Part shown: piece after piece, positions 1 to 5,710 of the stretch | Layout: each line of letters begins with the position of its first letter | Position numbering within the stretch: the stretch's first letter is position 1 | Origin: Spirochaetia bacterium | GTDB lineage: Bacteria; Spirochaetota; Spirochaetia; Treponematales; Treponemataceae | Length of the DNA: 5,710 nt | Direction: 5' to 3' | NCBI GenBank assembly: GCA_900769975.1 | Contig: CAAGIR010000157.1 | Coordinates: 1 to 5,710, forward strand | Made by a program: the position numbers and the translations under genes | The notes under the pieces: model-generated | What the model saw: only the letters and a program-made list of their open reading frames with translations | What the model was told of the DNA's origin: nothing | The model's database searches: none

Positions 1-1
1 G

Positions 2-727
2 TTTGAGGCAAATGGAAGAAAGGTTCAATGTGAATGGCAACTTCAATTGTTAAAAGATGATATGAATGGAAACATTCTGCATGTATTTCTTAAAACAAAA
101 AAACTCAAAGAGTTTTTAATAAACACACCAGTAAAAGATTATGATAACTTTCTTCAATTTCTTATAGACAATGGTTCATTAAAAGATTTTACTAATTTAA
201 ATACAGGAAAAGATTTATTGTGTTCTGTTTATGAAATCTGCCTTCATATTCCTGATGAAGAGTATGGTTATACATACCGATTAACTGTAGATGAAGAAAC
301 AAAAATCAGGATTGTACTTTTGCATGATAATCTTGTTATAACAATGGATAAGGAAAAAGACAAACCTTGTACATTAGAAAATGCAAAAACATTTGAAGAA
401 CAAGAGGATTTTAATTCCTGGAAATTAATTATTAATTTGATTTATTACATGAAGGCATTTCCAGAATGTGTTATTGACGGTCTTCCAAAGGGCTGTAAGT
501 TAGATTTTAGTTTTAAGAATAAAAAAATACAGTTGGGTATATCCGAAAAAATTGTTGAAAAAACAATAAAGTCTGATGATGGTAGAGAAATAATTCCCCA
601 TTTCAGAAGCGGACATTTCAGATACCTTGGTTCTGATTATTTTACAAAGAAAAAAGGTCAAGTTATTTTTATAGATTCTTGCTTTGTAAAAGGAAAAAAT
701 GCAAAAACAGTTCTTCAAAACAACTAA
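2..727 (+). CDS. C-terminal part of an element-borne conserved hypothetical protein with a PHFRSGHFR motif (5' end outside window)
   Basis: The frame is open from the left edge (first whole codon at base 2) to the TAA at 725-727, giving 241 visible residues. A TTG at 47 and an ATG at 62 lie in frame, but neither has a Shine-Dalgarno sequence and the frame stays open upstream, so I treat the gene as 5'-truncated by the window. The protein is soluble and charged, with no signal peptide or membrane segment. A hydrophobic helix-like stretch (IINLIYYMKAFPE, bases 428-466) is followed about 40 residues later by PHFRSGHFR (bases 596-622) and then a beta-like QVIFIDSCFVKGK end. This order (helix, R/H-rich motif, short hydrophobic strand, small tail) is what I remember from a family of phage and plasmid proteins whose ends read RPHxRRxHW, which I believe includes relatives of the anti-CRISPR AcrVA2. 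That assignment is from memory and weak; function unknown. GC is about 28% by hand count over bases 61-720, lower than most of the neighbouring gene. It converges on the giant gene. Confidence 0.8.
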   Translation, partial: FEANGRKVQCEWQLQLLKDDMNGNILHVFLKTKKLKEFLINTPVKDYDNFLQFLIDNGSLKDFTNLNTGKDLLCSVYEICLHIPDEEYGYTYRLTVDEETKIRIVLLHDNLVITMDKEKDKPCTLENAKTFEEQEDFNSWKLIINLIYYMKAFPECVIDGLPKGCKLDFSFKNKKIQLGISEKIVEKTIKSDDGREIIPHFRSGHFRYLGSDYFTKKKGQVIFIDSCFVKGKNAKTVLQNN

Positions 728-766
728 TGCTACAAAGTTATCTTGATCTTCATGTTATTATTTCAA
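728..766. other. 39-bp gap between convergent genes, no recognisable terminator
   Basis: The gap holds AT-rich sequence without a stable hairpin followed by a T-run on either strand. The two transcripts may therefore overlap at their 3' ends, or termination may be Rho-dependent or lie inside the opposing gene. Confidence 0.5.
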
Positions 767-3700
767 CTATCTTTCTGGACCGTCATAACCAACTTTTTTA
801 TGGTCTTGCATAATAGCCTGTTTTTCTTCTTTTGTTTTTAATCTCTCATTCTTGCGGATCTGCTCTACAAGATTTTCAAGCGGTATTTTATAGTAGGCCT
901 TTGACTTTTCATTGTAAATCAAGGCCCTGTCACCAGAAAGACACTTTGAAACCTCTACGATTTTCCAGTCTTCTTTTGGAGTCTTTAAGTGCTTTCCGCT
1001 GAAAGTATCTTTGTACTTCATTGCAAAAGAAATAGTATCACCGATATTTGTATTAGTTCCTTCAATTTTTCCAGAGCGGAGAGATTCATACATAAGGTTC
1101 TGTTTATCAACAGCTTCATCCGCATCAAAATGGTAGCCTTTTATTTGCTCAATATTGATGTCCTTCTTAGGATGAAACTCATTGAACTGTTTTATAAGAT
1201 GCTCATCAAAAGTTGGGCCGCCATTAATTTTTGCTCTTTTATCCCACTGTTTACGCATTTTAAGAAAGCGTTCCTTTTCTCTTTTTGCCATTCTGTCAAA
1301 CATAATTCCGGCAACTTTTAAGGCCTGTTCAGGATTGTGGGCTTCATCTCTCATACAATGAACACGGAAATTATGAATGAAGTTTCCAACCGTATTGAGC
1401 CGGAAGGAATTGTCATCGGTTCCCATTTTTTCAGCATAATTCATGTGAGCCATCATCCAATCCCAGGAGTCCTTGCTTTGACCTTGCTTACGCTGTTCAA
1501 ACTCCTGTACATTGTTGATTATATCGTTGTAGAGTTTTTCTTCTATTTGAATTGCTTCCTGCTTGCCGTTTTCTTTTAGAACAAGCAGTTCAATTTTGTT
1601 ATTTGCCGGATTTTCTTCATCAACAAGAAGCTTTGAAAAGACAGCATTTTTTATAAGCTGATGGCTTCCGTCATCCTGCAGAATACCAAAGGTTGGAACT
1701 TTCTGGTTTTTCTTATATGCAGTTTCCCGGCCAAAGCCATCCTGATTTGTAAGATTCTGATGTTCCACAGAAGAAGAATTATTATAACTTTGCCCCATAG
1801 AATCATTTGCTGATTTTTCCAGAGCTTCTTTTGGAGCGAGAAGCTGTTGTTCCAAGGTTGAAAGTTTTTGAGACAGCATTTGATTCTCTTGAATGAGAAC
1901 ATTTATTTTTTCAACAAGCTTTTTTTCATTTTCTGATTTACCTGTATTTTTATCCTGTTCAGGAGACATAATATCTTCAGATATATCCATGGCTTCCTCT
2001 ATGTCCTCTGTTTTTACATCAGGAATAAATTTTTCTTTCAGCTTTTCTTTTTCATTAATTGTATTGGAAGATATTTCTTCAGATCCAGCTTGACTATGTT
2101 CATTTTTAATATTTTTAGAATCATATTCTATTTCGATTTCAGCAGCAATTTCCTGTATCTCATGAAGATCTGTATCTGTGTATTCCTTGATTTTTTCCGT
2201 ATCATTATTTTTCAGGGCATTATAAAATTCCTCTGCTTCATACACGGAAAGCTCTCGGGCATCAAGATTGCCTTTTGTTACATAGAAAGTGAAGAACTTA
2301 TGTTCAATAGAGGCCTTTTCCTTAACCTCATTATAGAAAGGATATTCATCCGTAAACACATCATTGACACCTGTAAATTTGTCCAATATAATGGAAGCAG
2401 ATTCCAAGCAGTGTTCGTACAGGGGACTCTGTGCGACCTGAGTGCTCACCTCAGCGACATTCATTCGCTGTTGGGCAATCAGGGCTTGGAGTTTTTCTTT
2501 ATCTCCGTAAATAAGTTTTCCCTGATTAATCCAGTTCAGCCATTCAACATTATCTTTCGGATAAAGAGTCCGAATATCTGAAACTTCATATCCTCTAGTA
2601 GCCTGATTAAAATGAATACCAGCAAGAAAATTCTTGCCGTCTTTTTCAATGTTTACAACTACATTCTGAGATTTTTTTCTATCTCCGTATTCAAAAACAG
2701 CAACAGGATTCTTTAATGCCTGTTCAAGACCTTTTATTTCTGACAAATCAAAAATATGTCGGGGTAATTTCGACTTGAATTCAAGATGAGATGCCGACAA
2801 TTCAATTCTTTGATTAGCAGGAAAACCGCATTTCTGAAGAATTTCTCCAGGCAGACCTAATGAGAAAATATGGCTTTTATTAAGTTTCCCGTCAATGTAA
2901 TCCTGAAGTTCCTTATCAAATAAAGATATGTCATTCTTTTCATTTTCAATCTGAGTTTCTTCTGTCATAATTCTATTCTCCTTATTTATATTGTTATTTA
3001 CACTTTGTTCGTAAATAATCTTTTCTTTTACCTGTTCTATATTGCGCTCAGTATCTTCTACTTTAATTTCATCACTGCGCAAATCATTGAAGATATTTCC
3101 GTTTCTGTATTCAGAAACCTCAAAGCTGCCGTCATTGTTTTTTAAGAAAACATCCTTTATTTTCCCGGAATCCTGGGCATAGCGTTCACAAAGTAAAAAC
3201 TGCTGCTTGTCTGAAGGAATCATTACTATATTTTCTGAGCCGTATTTACGACCAAGGAATTTCAATTTCTCAGAAAGACTTTCTTCGTTTTGAAGCTCAA
3301 CGGTGTTTATATATTCCAGGGATGTTACAATACCGTTTCCTGTCATTAAAAAAGAAGGAATCCAGTCTTTTCTGTTCCAGACATTACCTGAATCACAGGA
3401 TTTTGCATAATCGGCAAGTTCATCAAGAGACTGACGGGTAATACTGTAATCAGTATCAAAATCAGCTTTTTTCCTGTATTCAGAAAGCTGTATTTTGTAA
3501 TTTTCTTTTATCTTAGAGAGAGGTTTAAACTCATCATTTATAAGAGCATTCCAGGAACGGTCTTTTGAATCATATAAACCATAAGTTCCGTGATCCAGAA
3601 TAATATGACCGCTAAAAATATTTGTACCATCTGTTTCCTCAAAAAAGTTTGCAAGATAATCCGTAAGATTAATATCAGCTTCGGACGGCTCTACATAGCC

Positions 3701-5032
3701 TGAAGGATGATTATGCAGGAACACGATTTTAGAACCAGTCTCTTCCGCATAATTCTTAAGCTCATATAAAAACTTGTCATCTGGCTTAATGATTGTAGAA
3801 GATGGGGTTTGAGATGAAACTGCAATATGGCGTGTTATTACGCCGTCCTTTACAAAAAGATAACGGGCTGTCTCATAACGCTTGTCGGAATATATTTCCA
3901 TAGCTCGTGAAAGCTGCTTCATTCCGTCCATGGTAGGTTTCCCGGATGAATCTGTCTCAAACTGCTTGCCAATAATTTCAAGAATATCGTTGTCCTTCTG
4001 TTCAAAGGAAAGAACAGAATCTGAAATTGTCTGAATATTTTTAGGAATTGGTGAGGTGCTTAAAAAATCTTTTTTTATATTTTTTATAATATCCTCGACA
4101 TTGGGATTTTCTGATTTTTCAATTTCAAGATTAATTCTATCTATAAAAATTTCATTATATAAAAAAGGCTCTTTTAATTTTAAATTTTTATTGACAGATT
4201 CAATGTAATATTTTAAATTTTTCTTATAGAAGCCTGTGTTAGACACAACCTCTGTTCTATCCCTTCCATTTGGAATGCTGTGTGAAATAAGTTGCTGTGC
4301 CAGGCTTTTTTTGTTTTTATTTACATATAATATACGTTCATTATTTATTGAATTGAATTCAAATGCCGTAGCCAAGAGATTAGATTCAATTGGTAAATTA
4401 GAGAAGAAAGTTTTTATACCAATGGGCTTTGGTTTTATAATCAATTGTAATTTTGTTTTATTTGTAGTTACATTTCCAAATTCATCCTTTATGGGTATAT
4501 CATAATCTAAAACGCTTACAATTGATTCTGTCTGACGTTTCCCTTGATACATAAAGATTACATTATTAAGATTATTTGGAATATCCTCCAAAACAGATAT
4601 ATCAAGATTATGATAATGAGCTAAGTTATCAGAGTAAAAGCCAAAAGGATTTGTACACAAATAAATATGTCTTGCAGACATAACTAACGGGAGTTCTTTA
4701 TAACCAAGTGGAGAATATAATGCTGGAGTAAAACCAAAACAACTTGAATTACCAGTCAAATCATGTACAGTTTCTGCATTTGCGTTTTGTTCAATTTCAT
4801 CAAATAGAAGTTCTTTATCAAGATTATGAGAAACAATTAAATTATAAGCGTCAAAAAAATTTCCTTTAATTCGTCTTATATTAATTTCTGTAGAACGTTT
4901 AAATCTTTTATCAGTTATATTTGGCAAAGATTTAATATAATTATTTAGTTTTAAAAATTCTTCTGGATAATTTTCTTTTGACCATAAATCAATCTGAGGA
5001 GTTATTATTATATTATTTCGTTTCTCTTCCAT
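767..5032 (-). CDS. Giant polyvalent-type protein: MuF-C-like, RadC-like JAB, second MuF-C-like, leucine zipper
   Basis: An uninterrupted 1421-codon gene. The ATG at 5032 is the first after an in-frame TAA 9 nt upstream, with GGAG 11 nt before it. Visible domains: residues ~100-248, divergent MuF-C-like; ~380-490, RadC-like JAB/MPN with HNHPSG (440-445), S450 and D453, and E387 as likely upstream glutamate; ~533-650, unassigned alpha/beta domain; ~718-860, clearer MuF-C-like domain (LGLPGEIL, RHIFDLSEIKGL, NPVAVFEYG, GKLIYGDKEK); ~960-1035, acidic linker; 1039-1064, leucine zipper; ~1110-1421, charged helical region with aromatic patch WDWMMAHMNY and a beta-rich end (~1328-1390). No signal peptide or membrane segment, so cytoplasmic or delivered. 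Family knowledge: phages and conjugative elements encode such polyvalent proteins combining peptidase, nuclease-fold and DNA-related domains, thought to act early in a new host. The role here is inferred. Oddities: a strong internal start at codon 689 and a GC step near codon 325. It may share a transcript with the upstream minus-strand gene. Confidence 0.93.
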   Translation of the reverse strand: MEEKRNNIIITPQIDLWSKENYPEEFLKLNNYIKSLPNITDKRFKRSTEINIRRIKGNFFDAYNLIVSHNLDKELLFDEIEQNANAETVHDLTGNSSCFGFTPALYSPLGYKELPLVMSARHIYLCTNPFGFYSDNLAHYHNLDISVLEDIPNNLNNVIFMYQGKRQTESIVSVLDYDIPIKDEFGNVTTNKTKLQLIIKPKPIGIKTFFSNLPIESNLLATAFEFNSINNERILYVNKNKKSLAQQLISHSIPNGRDRTEVVSNTGFYKKNLKYYIESVNKNLKLKEPFLYNEIFIDRINLEIEKSENPNVEDIIKNIKKDFLSTSPIPKNIQTISDSVLSFEQKDNDILEIIGKQFETDSSGKPTMDGMKQLSRAMEIYSDKRYETARYLFVKDGVITRHIAVSSQTPSSTIIKPDDKFLYELKNYAEETGSKIVFLHNHPSGYVEPSEADINLTDYLANFFEETDGTNIFSGHIILDHGTYGLYDSKDRSWNALINDEFKPLSKIKENYKIQLSEYRKKADFDTDYSITRQSLDELADYAKSCDSGNVWNRKDWIPSFLMTGNGIVTSLEYINTVELQNEESLSEKLKFLGRKYGSENIVMIPSDKQQFLLCERYAQDSGKIKDVFLKNNDGSFEVSEYRNGNIFNDLRSDEIKVEDTERNIEQVKEKIIYEQSVNNNINKENRIMTEETQIENEKNDISLFDKELQDYIDGKLNKSHIFSLGLPGEILQKCGFPANQRIELSASHLEFKSKLPRHIFDLSEIKGLEQALKNPVAVFEYGDRKKSQNVVVNIEKDGKNFLAGIHFNQATRGYEVSDIRTLYPKDNVEWLNWINQGKLIYGDKEKLQALIAQQRMNVAEVSTQVAQSPLYEHCLESASIILDKFTGVNDVFTDEYPFYNEVKEKASIEHKFFTFYVTKGNLDARELSVYEAEEFYNALKNNDTEKIKEYTDTDLHEIQEIAAEIEIEYDSKNIKNEHSQAGSEEISSNTINEKEKLKEKFIPDVKTEDIEEAMDISEDIMSPEQDKNTGKSENEKKLVEKINVLIQENQMLSQKLSTLEQQLLAPKEALEKSANDSMGQSYNNSSSVEHQNLTNQDGFGRETAYKKNQKVPTFGILQDDGSHQLIKNAVFSKLLVDEENPANNKIELLVLKENGKQEAIQIEEKLYNDIINNVQEFEQRKQGQSKDSWDWMMAHMNYAEKMGTDDNSFRLNTVGNFIHNFRVHCMRDEAHNPEQALKVAGIMFDRMAKREKERFLKMRKQWDKRAKINGGPTFDEHLIKQFNEFHPKKDINIEQIKGYHFDADEAVDKQNLMYESLRSGKIEGTNTNIGDTISFAMKYKDTFSGKHLKTPKEDWKIVEVSKCLSGDRALIYNEKSKAYYKIPLENLVEQIRKNERLKTKEEKQAIMQDHKKVGYDGPER
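1841..1918 (-). other. Domain: leucine zipper coiled coil, residues 1039-1064 of the giant protein
   Basis: Leucines at 1039, 1046, 1053 and 1060 are spaced exactly seven apart (d positions), with I1043, N1050, L1057 and L1064 at the a positions. A single asparagine in an a position is the feature that favours parallel dimers in GCN4-type zippers. The helix is preceded by an acidic, Glu/Asp-rich linker (~960-1035) and followed by a Ser/Asn/Gln-rich, probably disordered stretch (~1073-1110). I infer that the protein, and the short product if made, dimerises here. Confidence 0.75.
2453..2881 (-). other. Domain: second MuF-C-like domain, residues ~718-860 of the giant protein
   Basis: This is the better of the two matches to the MuF C-terminal-like pattern. 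It contains HIFSLGLPGEILQKCGFP, then IELSASHL, a RHIFDLSEIKGLEQAL helix, NPVAVFEYG, VVVNIEKDGKNFLAGIHF strands, VSDIRTLYPKDN, and a closing GKLIYGDKEK. Family knowledge: such domains occur at the C-terminus of phage MuF head proteins and inside polyvalent proteins, with a proposed BECR-type nuclease fold. Because it follows the internal ATG by only ~30 residues, it would be the N-terminal domain of the putative shorter product. Confidence 0.7.
2966..2983 (-). promoter_or_regulatory. Strong internal ribosome-binding site and ATG inside the giant gene (codon 689)
   Basis: On the minus strand AAGGAG (2983-2978) is followed after 9 nt by ATG (2968-2966), in frame with the giant gene. The surrounding codons read NINKENRI-MTEETQ. 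This is a closer match to the anti-Shine-Dalgarno sequence, with better spacing, than the GGAG 11 nt before the first ATG at 5032. Initiation here would give a 733-residue protein carrying the second MuF-C-like domain, the leucine zipper and the C-terminal region but not the JAB domain. Whether it is used cannot be told from sequence. Confidence 0.6.
2997..3008 (-). repeat. 12-bp direct repeat, internal copy (ACAAAGTGTAAA on the minus strand)
   Basis: Identical to the copy at 5090-5101 and in the same orientation. It lies 29 nt upstream of the internal ATG at 2968. Between repeat and ATG both copies also share GGAGAATA, which contains the Shine-Dalgarno core (2981-2974 here, 5047-5040 at the gene start). 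A few 12-bp matches are expected by chance in a window of this size and base composition, so the shared order upstream of two starts is the argument, not the length. Confidence 0.55.
3563..3895 (-). other. Domain: RadC-like JAB/MPN metallopeptidase, residues ~380-490 of the giant protein
   Basis: HNHPSGYVEPSEAD (residues 440-453, bases 3674-3715) matches the JAB/RadC signature HxHP-x(6)-S-x(2)-D exactly, giving two zinc-binding histidines, the serine and the aspartate. The preceding strand-turn pattern ETARYLFVKDGVI places E387 where the upstream catalytic glutamate sits in the family, and GHIILDHGTYGLYDSKD resembles the end of the RadC fold ('DHiIi...', 'S..e'). The N-terminal helix-hairpin-helix region of chromosomal RadC is absent. 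JAB domains cleave isopeptide or peptide bonds in known members; the activity of RadC-type domains in mobile elements is not settled. The site looks intact, so an active peptidase is plausible. Confidence 0.88.
4298..4735 (-). other. Domain: first (divergent) MuF-C-like domain, residues ~100-245 of the giant protein
   Basis: The segment shows the sequence order I associate with MuF C-terminal-like domains. LPLVMSARHIYLC is followed by an HNLDISVLEDIP turn (residues 141-152) comparable to 'H.L....l..lP', then a NVIFMYQ strand, a long beta-rich stretch (IVSVLDYDIP, LQLIIK), and a closing ILYVNKNKKS (residues 234-243). The closing element parallels LIYGDKEK in the second domain. The family is commonly placed in the BECR (barnase/EndoU/colicin/RelE) nuclease-like fold, so an RNase- or toxin-like role is possible, but I cannot identify catalytic residues. 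This module lies entirely in the low-GC part of the gene. Confidence 0.5.
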
Positions 5033-5113
5033 TTGAAATTATTCTCCAAACCTACAGGCTAGTAATATAATTACTTACTACTACTCTATTTTACACTTTG
5101 TAAGCAAAAGTTT
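5033..5113 (-). promoter_or_regulatory. 81-bp leader of the giant gene with two small palindromes and a weak RBS
   Basis: The gap between the two minus-strand genes holds GGAG (5047-5044) as the ribosome-binding site and two perfect inverted repeats: AGTAAT-ATA-ATTACT (5061-5075) and TTACA-CTT-TGTAA (5091-5103, plus-strand reading). Their centres are 29 bp apart, close to three helical turns, which would suit a pair of operator half-sites on one DNA face. I see no convincing sigma-70 promoter: the best TAAAAT and TATATT hexamers lack a -35 partner at normal spacing. There is no GC-rich hairpin with a U-tract, so transcription from the upstream gene could continue through. The regulatory role is inferred. 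Confidence 0.35.
5090..5101 (-). repeat. 12-bp direct repeat, leader copy (ACAAAGTGTAAA on the minus strand)
   Basis: The second copy of the 12-mer found at 2997-3008, here in the true intergenic leader, 57 nt upstream of the ATG at 5032. In this copy only, the flanking bases make a perfect inverted repeat, TTACA-AAG-TGTAA on the minus strand (5091-5103). Confidence 0.55.
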
Positions 5114-5710
5114 CTATCTTCCCTGCCCTATGTCAGAATCTTTATGCTGCTGCATACGTTTTTGTTCAGGAGAAGAAAGTTTCTTAAAGAACTTTTCAAA
5201 ACCTTTTTCCAGATTTTCTTTTGTTGAAAAACCTTCCTTCTTAAGAGAATCACTGAGCCATTTATTAAGAGCAGGAATGTAATCAGGCTTAGATGTTTTC
5301 CAATCATTTATAATTGCTTTTGCAACTATAAACGGATCTTTTTCAGGTCCTGAAAAATGAGTTTTCATCCTGTTCTTAAATTCTCTTGTAAAGAGTTCTG
5401 GAACTTCGGCCAGTTCTTTCTGAGTTGCAATCTCTTTGATAATATCAACAGGCTCTTTGGCAGAAACAGACTTAAGCTCTTTTTCAGTAATTTCTCTCAG
5501 TCCAAAAGCATCATCTTTTACAATCCCCTTCTGAACAAAGTCTTTATAAACTTCATTTTCTTTAAGAAGTTTGTCAAAAGCATCCTGACTGTTTTCAATC
5601 TTTAATTTGCCAGAAACAATTTCTTCTGAAAGCTTGTCGATAATCATCCATTTCTGTTCAGAAATTGTACTGTTATTCCAGCTTGAAACTCCTTCAAGTG
5701 CTGTATCAAA
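5114..5710 (-). CDS. C-terminal part of an unrecognised charged helical protein (5' end outside window)
   Basis: The frame is open from the right edge (FDTALEGVSSWNN...) to the TAG at 5116-5114, 198 visible residues. An ATG at 5647 is in frame but has no Shine-Dalgarno sequence and reading continues through it, so the start lies outside the window. The protein is rich in Lys and Glu and mostly helical, with no membrane segment or signal. Recognisable stretches are WMIIDKLSEEIVSGKL, a Pro-containing middle (EVPELFTREFKNRMKTHFSG), an AKAIINDWKTSKPDYIPALNKWL helix pair given here only to mark its aromatic residues, and a basic tail ending QKRMQQHKDSDIGQGR. I do not recognise a family. The 81-bp spacing and shared strand suggest an operon with the giant gene, so it may be the end of another polyvalent or mobilisation-related protein. 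GC is about 33% in the part I counted. Confidence 0.8.
   Translation of the reverse strand, partial: FDTALEGVSSWNNSTISEQKWMIIDKLSEEIVSGKLKIENSQDAFDKLLKENEVYKDFVQKGIVKDDAFGLREITEKELKSVSAKEPVDIIKEIATQKELAEVPELFTREFKNRMKTHFSGPEKDPFIVAKAIINDWKTSKPDYIPALNKWLSDSLKKEGFSTKENLEKGFEKFFKKLSSPEQKRMQQHKDSDIGQGR

Noticed and set aside
47..49. TTG as the start codon of gene 1
   Set aside because: No Shine-Dalgarno sequence upstream, and the frame stays open with protein-like sequence to the left edge.
500..718. 72-codon minus-strand frame opposite gene 1
   Set aside because: Composition is that of an antisense shadow (Phe/Tyr/Ile rich) and the opposing gene has the better evidence.
728..766. Bidirectional terminator between the convergent genes
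   Set aside because: I could not find a stem of useful length or a T-run on either strand.
1651..1902. 83-codon minus-strand frame overlapping the giant gene in another frame
   Set aside because: It overlaps the leucine-zipper region out of frame, with no start signal. Its sequence looks like a frame-shifted reading of the real gene.
2090..2581. 163-codon open frame on the plus strand, antisense to the giant gene
   Set aside because: Its protein is a Phe/Ile-rich shadow of a well-supported coding frame, with no ribosome-binding site or recognisable domain. The same applies to the other plus-strand frames at 989-1321, 1337-1579, 1893-2093, 4236-4505 and 5357-5605.
2984..3060. Sigma-70 promoter for the internal start (TATAAA close to the RBS)
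   Set aside because: The TATAAA lies almost against the Shine-Dalgarno sequence, so any transcript starting from it would lack the RBS, and no -35 element sits at normal spacing.
5645..5647. ATG as the start codon of the right-edge gene
   Set aside because: No Shine-Dalgarno sequence in range. The frame continues upstream to the window edge with plausible protein sequence.

Overview
The window is low-GC bacterial DNA with the look of an accessory region, such as an integrative/conjugative element, plasmid or prophage, rather than core chromosome. It holds three protein genes and no RNA genes, IS elements or CRISPR arrays that I can see. The host cannot be fixed from this sequence alone. A low-GC Treponema-like spirochaete or a Bacillota gut/oral bacterium would both fit, and I lean weakly to the former on protein flavour only.

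Layout: (1) 2-727, plus strand: the 3' part of a gene that enters from the left edge. Its protein ends in a Pro-His-x-Arg-x-Gly-His-x-Arg motif typical of a family of small element-borne proteins. (2) 767-5032, minus strand: a single 1421-codon gene converging on gene 1 with 39 bp between stops. It encodes a large multidomain 'polyvalent'-type protein. In order it carries a MuF-C-like domain, a RadC-like JAB/MPN domain with a complete-looking metal site, an unassigned alpha/beta domain, a second and clearer MuF-C-like domain, an acidic linker, a leucine zipper, and a charged helical C-terminal region with a small beta-rich end. (3) 5114-5710, minus strand: the 3' part of a gene entering from the right edge, 81 bp upstream of the giant gene and possibly co-transcribed with it. 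It is charged, mostly helical and not recognised.

The most interesting feature is the architecture of the giant gene, which looks like an assembled mosaic. At codon 689, between the JAB half and the second MuF-C half, there is an in-frame ATG preceded at 9 nt by AAGGAG, a better ribosome-binding site than that of the annotated start. The DNA upstream of this internal ATG shares a 12-mer and an 8-mer, in the same order and orientation, with the true leader at 5033-5113. This suggests either a former gene start absorbed by fusion or a live second start giving a 733-residue product. Independently, the first ~325 codons are about 26% GC against about 36% for the following kilobase (hand counts), which points to separate acquisition of the N-terminal MuF-C-like module.

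Working model (inference): large proteins of this kind are encoded by phages and conjugative elements and are thought to act when the element enters a new host. The JAB peptidase, the MuF-C domains and possibly the gene 1 product would be host-takeover or counter-defence functions. No activity can be demonstrated from sequence alone.
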